Assembly: GCF_005239225.2 (NCBI RefSeq)
Contig: NC_133287.1
Coordinates: forward strand, 15,233,493-15,297,492
Direction of reading: 5' to 3'
Length of the DNA stretch: 64,000 nucleotides
Origin: Populus alba
Taxonomy: Eukaryota > Streptophyta > Magnoliopsida > Malpighiales > Salicaceae
The first letter of the stretch is position 1; every line of letters begins with the position of its first letter. Of the stretch, positions 58,613 to 64,000 are shown one piece after another. The notes beneath the pieces are model-generated. The model saw only the letters and a list, made by a program, of their open reading frames with translations, was not told the origin of the DNA and did no database searches. The translations under genes were made by a program, and so were the position numbers.

Positions 58613-58645
<33 letters not shown>
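58386..58645 (+). repeat. (TTA)n microsatellites
   Basis: Two trinucleotide runs, 58388-58431 and about 58613-58647, of more than ten units each, separated by about 180 bp of unique DNA. Likely length-polymorphic. Confidence 0.9.
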
Positions 58646-58647
<2 letters not shown>

Positions 58648-59109
58648 GGGTATCAGTACCAGTTGATGACCTTCCATAGTAAATTAATCCACCTATAAAC
58701 GTTTTCCATTTGTAACATGCCAAACATGTTCTTATCAGAAGCTAATTAGGTTTGTTGATTAATTTGGCAATCTTCATCAGCTATTTTTTTTTTCCAATAA
58801 ATTTCAAGTCAACAATGGTTGTGAAAGTTACTTATCAAGGAAAGCGGAGCTGCACAGGCTTCCAAATGGCTATCAGGAACCTTGTTTCCATGAAAACTAA
58901 CTAATTTTCCATAGATAATACCGAGTCCATCAACCACCACTTCTTCTCTGATATTATACCTAATTGCTTAAGTATTATTATTTTTTCAAGAGAAACAAAA
59001 CTCATAATATTCCGTATTAAATTATTTATTTATTTATTTATGTTTTATTTGTATATTCAAGATTAAACCAGCGCATTAATTTTTTTTTTCTTTCTCCAAA
59101 TACCTAGTT

Positions 59110-59330
59110 ATCTTAAACCCTATTTATTTTTGCGTTTCAAAGCATTTTTGAAAATATTTAAAATTTTTTATTTTTTTTACTTTAAATTAATATTTTTTTG
59201 GTGTTTTTAGATTATTTTAATACACTAATTTTAAAAATAATTTAAAAAAATAATAAAAAATATTATTTTAATATATTTCTAAATCAAATTTATTTTTTAA
59301 AAATAACCTCAATGACATTTGTAAATAAGC
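59110..59330 (-). repeat. Dispersed AT-rich non-autonomous repeat, copy at 59.2 kb
   Basis: 'ttttgcgtttcaaagcattt', 'gtgtttttagattattttaa' and 'aatatatttctaaatc' are the reverse-oriented counterpart of the copy at 10430. The ends are better kept here than elsewhere. Confidence 0.5.
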
Positions 59331-59390
59331 TATTAATAAATTAATTAAATGATGGATTGTTTGACATGCGATTGTCCCTCTATTTATAAC

Positions 59391-59478
59391 TCTCAGTTTC
59401 TTGAACGTGTTTTGAATAATAAGAGTCGAATCATTCTCAGTTTCTTGAACGTGTTTTGAATAATAAGAGTCGAATCAT
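59391..59478 (+). repeat. Perfect 44-bp tandem duplication
   Basis: Unit starting 'tctcagtttcttgaacgtgt' and ending 'agagtcgaatcat' at 59391-59434 is repeated exactly at 59435-59478. With no differences it is recent or slippage-maintained. Confidence 0.95.
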
Positions 59479-60559
59479 TTCCTGAACCTAAATGTTGAAT
59501 CTTGAAAGACAGACAAGGTTCACTTTCTATGTTGTCCATAAATAATTCATGTTCATTAAAGATTCATCACCCTTTTCTAGTGAAATTGGTCTCATGAATC
59601 ACATAATCCCCCCCCCCCTCATAATTTGTTTTACCAAACATAGAGGCAATTAAAACAAAGAGCAAAAACTCTGTTCAAGAGAGAAATTAAAGAAGCAATA
59701 ACAAATAAATAAATAAATAAAACTTTGCCTCTCATCATTGCATATACCATCCATAGCCTCTGCTCACATGGAAAGGCTGAAAAATGTGACAGAGAGAAGA
59801 AAACAAGGGAGTTAGGTAAGGGTAAGGTTTGCCCTTTTCCTTCCAAACCTTCTAGAGGACAAGTCTAAGTCCTCAAATTTAATTAAATGGGATAGAATTA
59901 TTGTATTATCAATGCCTCTTATCATATAATAAGACTTACTAATATAATGTAAATAAACTAAGAGATAAAGTAATTTAAGGAAGAGACAACATTAAAAAGG
60001 GACATGAAGCAGCAGAACCAAGGATTTATGAGAAGAGACAGAGGGTAGTTGTATATCTGACATAGCCCATCTACCTACCGAAAATCCCCTTTCATGTTAT
60101 CATCCAACATCACACACGTTTTATCAATGAGACCCACCACAATAAACATAGCTATACACGCATACATATCAATTAACTTTAATAATATTTTTGTAAATCT
60201 TAATCATATTTTTAAAACTTCATCTGAGATTGATCTAGAACAAAGTTTAAATCACAAGTTCAAAAAATCAATTCTATTTTTTTTTTATAAAATAATATTA
60301 TTTTAACATTTTTTTTTAAAAAAGTCAATGGTTTAATGATATAATTTTGATAAAATTATTGAATCACTTTTAATTTTAACTATATCAATCAATTTTGGAT
60401 TGGCTAAATCTCAAGTCATCAACCTGGTTGGTCCAAATTTAAAACAATGATCCTAACTTAATTATTGGAAAGTTAATTTATTTGTCTTTTCCATGGCATC
60501 TCATCCTCTAATTAAGACCGTACACTTTCAAACATATTGATAGAAATCAATCTTATATT
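59479..60559. other. Intergenic DNA
   Basis: Contains a (C)n run at about 59610-59619 and a (AAAT)n run at 59703-59720. The 71-codon frame at 59631-59846 (- strand) is not recognised and is not called. Confidence 0.4.
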
Positions 60560-61382
60560 AAGGTCTCGTTTGTTTGCAAGAAAGTAGTTTTTTTTGGAAA
60601 GTGAATTCCGAGAAAGTAAATTATTTTTTGATATTTGGTAGTTCATGAAAAGTAAGTTGAAAAACACTTTCCAGTGTTTGGTTGTGTTATGAAAAATGAA
60701 CTGAAAAATAGTTTATTAATATTTTATTTTTTATTTCAAGTTTATTAAAATAATAAGAAACAAATCTTACAAATTAAAAAGTTGAATGAGAATGGAATTG
60801 AAAAAAATCTAATTTAATAAATTTTCTTACATAAAATAAATAATAGAGATCAATTCTAACAGATAAAAAAAATTGAAAGATGATGAAATTAAAATAATAA
60901 TAATTATAATTTCATAAATTATTTTAAATAAAATAAGTAAAAATCAAAAGAATGAAGATCAAATTTAATAGATAAAAAAATTTCAATTTAAAAAATGATA
61001 AGAGAAAAGTAAATAACAATCATAAAAATAAGGACTAAAGTTGATATATAAATCAAATTTTAAGGGATGAATTTTTTTTTTTGAAAGATTCAATCAAAAT
61101 ATATAGCAATCAAAGTTTGAGGACCAAATTTGACATAATCGGTAAATAATATGATATTTTTTAATTTTTTTACAACTTCTGTAAAGTGTTTTCCGTAAAA
61201 AAAAAAAATAAACACTTCCCTGGAAATCAAGCTAAATTTTTCTTTGACAGAAAAATGTTTTTTATTTTTTATTTTTTATCGGAAAGTGTTTTATGTTGAC
61301 CTATTTTTCTAATGGCAAACAAACACAAGAAAGTTTAGAAATTTATTTCTCGAAAACCACTTTCCAACAAACGAACACACTG
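60560..61382 (-). mobile_element. Non-autonomous AT-rich element, copy 2
   Basis: Inverted relative to 22985-23700. Left end 'ggtctcgtttgtttgcaaga', right end 'ccaacaaacgaacacactgt', so the tips form an imperfect inverted repeat (tcgtttgtttg / caaacgaacac), with 'ggaaagtg' / 'cactttcc' just inside. The inside contains 'ggaccaaatttgacataatc', 'tgtaaagtgttttccgtaaa' and 'atgaaaagtaagttga'. No coding sequence. Better preserved than copy 1, and its ends help to define the family. Confidence 0.65.
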
Positions 61383-61467
61383 TAAGGTTGGGATTCAACT
61401 TTGATTCCATGTCCTCTCCTTCATAAATGCATGGTGGGTTACATTTCCTTTTAATTATAGGAGAATA

Positions 61468-61674
61468 TTATGGATATGTATGTAATTATGTCATTGCCTA
61501 GAATAGCTTATTTGTTGCTTAGATTAGAGATGATTGTGTTATTCCTATTAGTGTATATTTTGGCAAATATCATAGATAAACATAGGATTTATATTTCCTT
61601 CTTTTTTTCCATATATACATGTACCATTCACAAGATTCATGTAAGACAATATTGTTATTCTTTAATTTTCTTCA
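61468..61674 (+). repeat. Copia 5' LTR (about 207 bp)
   Basis: The segment from about 'tatggatatgtatgtaatta' to 'ttcttca' lies directly before a primer-binding site. The left edge is approximate because the expected TG is mutated. Confidence 0.65.
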
Positions 61675-61686
61675 TGGTGTCAGAGC
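61675..61686 (+). other. Primer-binding site, Met tRNA type
   Basis: 'TGGTGTCAGAGC', one transition from TGGTATCAGAGC, directly after the LTR end. Fixes + orientation of this copia element. Confidence 0.8.
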
Positions 61687-61699
61687 ATTGATTCTCTTC

Positions 61700-62816
61700 T
61701 CTCTGTTTGTTTTTATTGTTTGTTTCTTCCTTTCCTTGCTTTGAAAGACAACATAGAAGATTTTACAGATGGAGGCTCCATCTTCCAATTAATTTTTTTG
61801 ATGGTGATATCAATACATCTTAAAGATTAAGTTTAATATTGCTAAATAAATTCAATTACCTTTTTTGGTCAAGGGCAATTACTATTGCTTTTGGTGGGAG
61901 ATTAAAATTTGGATATATCAACGATTCCATAACCTCTTTAGATGTGGATGCTCTAGAATATGAGACATGATTGTCCAAAGATCAATTGGTTATGTCTTGG
62001 ATTCTTAACTCGATAGAGTGTAACCTTGTTGAGATTTTCAGTTATTTTAAACCATTTTTGGATCTTTATAATGTTATTCATGACATGTATTGTAACCAAA
62101 ACAACTCTGCCAAGATTTTTCAGATTCATCATGATATCACCAATCTACATTAGAATGGAAAGTTGTTTGTCTAGTTATTGGGTAGTTTGAAAAACTTCTG
62201 GAATGAACTAGAGATGTATCGTTCACATATTGTTGATACTGTGGTTTTGCAAAAAGAACAAAAGAGGATCAAATTTTTTAGCTTTTGGCTAGTTTTAGCC
62301 AAGATTTTAAAGATTTATATAGCCATATCTTAATGAACCTAAAACCACCATCCTTGAAAACTGTTTGTCAGACCATTCAATGTGAAGAAATATGCAGGAA
62401 ATTTATAACTCATGATGTTAATCCTAGCCTCCCAAATACCTGTGCTTATCTTACCCAAGCATATCCATCCTTTGACTCAAGACTTTATAAAGGCAAATGT
62501 TCAAACCTATAGTGCTAATATTGTTATAATATCAGACATCTAATGGATCATTGTTGTCTCCTTTACCCAAAAATAAAGCCCAAGTTTGTGAAGGATTAAA
62601 GGGGATACCAAAAACGAGTTATTGATCATAAAGCTCACCTTGCCACTCATTCCACTAAACGTGTTACTTCTAATTTTTCTGCATTGTTGAATGATTTTGA
62701 AAACTATCTACTAGATGGACATGGTCAATGGAGAATACAAGATGAAGTCGCCAATCAAGAACATAATCAGTCGACTGCTCTTCTTAGTCATTTTGCTAGT
62801 TTTTTAGCTGATGCAC
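61700..62816 (+). pseudogene. Copia gag relic, cut by a large LTR
   Basis: Pieces in order: 'KFGYINDSITSLDVDALEYE', 'LSKDQLVMSWILNSIECNL', 'QNNSAKIFQIHHDI', 'LLGSLKNFWNELEMYRSHIV', 'DLYSHILMN', 'HKAHLATHST' and 'ALLSHFASFLADAL'. This is the usual UBN2-type gag of plant copia elements. Stops and shifts interrupt it, and the zinc-knuckle region near 62530 is eroded. It ends at 62816, where the large LTR begins. Pol is missing from the window. Confidence 0.8.
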
Positions 62817-64000
62817 TGTCGCACTCGACATCGCGGCGCCCCTAAAAATAATTCTCTGGAATTATTGTGGAAAAAGAACAGGTTTCTGGCATCCGGTTTT
62901 TTTAAGGAAAAAATGTCTCGTTTGAGGAGTCGCCACCTAGTATTATGGTCACTAGGAACCCTAACTGGTCAATAGAGATTCTATGGTTCGGGATTGGTTA
63001 CGTAAAAGGGAAGATATTATCACCCCTTAAACGTTCTGCCTAAGGTAAACTGCATTGCTGGTTTTGTCTTAAATTGCTAAATGTTTATTAGTTTATGCTG
63101 TGATGATTTGTTTAAATATTCCTGACTCTGGCACCAGTGAATATTCGAGCTCGAATAATTCCAACTCTGGCGTTGGTAAAAATTCATAGCTACGAAAAAA
63201 TTAGATTAATTTTTTTATTCCCTACTCTAGCGCTAGTGAATAAATAAAAATAAATTTATTTTTTACGCATGCATATATTTTTTATTTTTTTAGCTAAATA
63301 AAATAAAAATATAACGAATAAAAATAATATAAATTTAAACTGGTATTTTTATTCCTGACTTTGGCATCAGTTGAATAAATCAATAAATTTATATTATTTT
63401 TATTTATGCATACACATTTTTTATTTTTTCTATTTATTTTTTTCTACCTTTTATATTTTTCTGTTTTTTTTTTCTCAGGTCTGGGCCCAGCGCAGCCCAC
63501 ATGGGCTGGGCTGGACCCAGCCCAGCCCGGTCACTGGCCCAAGCCAGTGGCCTGGCTGGGCTACGTCCTGCACGCGTGAAGTAAATTCACGCGTGCTGCA
63601 CTGTGCGAAGGTAATTAAATTACCTTCGCACAGTGTTTAGAAACACAATATGCAGAGAATGAAGAGAAAGGAAAGAGCGTACCTGCTTCGGGAGGCGAAG
63701 ATGCTTGTAGCGCGAATGGATTCTTGCCTTTGCGTCTGACCTTGCCTTCTGCTTTCCTTTGCTGCCGTTCCTATCGCCTTTTCTGCTTTTTCTTTGTGTT
63801 CCTCTGTTTTCTTAGTTTTTGGGATGGAGGAATTAAGAAGATGACGATGCCGGTTCTGTCGGGTGGTTCTTCTTTCTTTGTTTTCTTGCTCTGTTTTAAT
63901 CTGTGTTATGCTTGAATCTGGAACTAAACCAAAGCTGGGTTTAGTCCTGTGTTTTCTTCGTGTTCGTTTTCTCCCCTTTCGGTTCTCTTTTTTTTCGTCC
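62817..64000 (-). mobile_element. Large-LTR retrotransposon LTR, 3' part, runs off the window
   Basis: Reverse-complement copy of the LTR at 44643-46922. On the + strand it opens TGTCGCACTCGACATC, i.e. the - strand LTR ends ...GTGCGACA. Shared landmarks in the same relative order: 'gaggagtcgccacctagtat', 'gggaagatattatcacccct', 'ctctggcaccagtgaatatt' units, the GC-rich 'gcccagccc' hairpin region (63480-63560), and a palindrome at 63599-63636. It is inserted in the copia gag. Whether it is a solo LTR or part of a full element cannot be told because the right end is outside. Confidence 0.8.

Overview
This window looks like nuclear DNA from a woody eudicot, most likely a Salicaceae (poplar/willow-type) genome. 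It is AT-rich. It has intron-containing genes with GT-AG junctions, an initiator-Met-tRNA-primed LTR retrotransposon landscape, tRNA-derived SINEs, a TIR-NBS resistance-gene relic and TTTAGGG-type telomere motifs. The lineage call is inference from repeat style and gene families; no marker gene proves it.

Three intact protein-coding genes can be reconstructed exon by exon, all on the + strand. (1) 5082-9049: four exons, 309 aa, a RAWUL-domain protein resembling LAX PANICLE 2, with an N-terminal half rich in LxLxL (EAR-like) motifs. (2) 30070-33985: four exons, 767 aa, an uncharacterised plant protein with a C-terminal kinase-like lobe that lacks several catalytic motifs; its second and third exons are 72-nt duplicates of each other. 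(3) 49478-57012: fifteen exons, 463 aa, a CHFR-type E3 ubiquitin ligase with an FHA-like N terminus, a C3HC4 RING, a Cys-rich middle and a C-terminal PAR-binding zinc finger (PBZ). A weaker gene or ncRNA candidate lies on the - strand at about 20400-22770, and a 3' coding fragment of an unknown gene lies at 34439-34565 (-).

The rest is mostly mobile DNA. 1-913: probable LTR fragment. 4058-4342: SINE with a perfect 19-bp target duplication, in - orientation. 11543-17762: a degenerate Ty1/copia element (- strand) with both LTRs and a primer-binding site, interrupted in gag by a 1582-bp solo LTR with a TTGCA target duplication. 18064-18825: TIR-NBS relic. About 22985-23700 and 60560-61382: two inverted copies of one non-autonomous element. 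25130-25930: degenerate ~125-bp tandem repeats. About 34570-37310: a truncated Ty3/gypsy element. 39274-49252: three head-to-tail Helitron-like elements full of GGGTTAACCC-bearing repeats; the third contains a 2280-bp solo LTR (44643-46922) of a large-LTR family. 61468-62816: copia 5' LTR plus gag, cut by a second copy of that large LTR in opposite orientation (62817 to the window end).

There is no operon-like organisation, no CRISPR array and no tRNA or rRNA gene that I can support. No obviously new multi-gene system was found. The most interesting signals are the exon duplication, the telomere-like sequence encoding the EAR-like motifs, a long inverted repeat at 22.3-22.7 kb, a 26-nt perfect inverted match between 28.65 and 31.69 kb, and the Helitron/LTR array ending about 115 bp from the CHFR-like TATA box.
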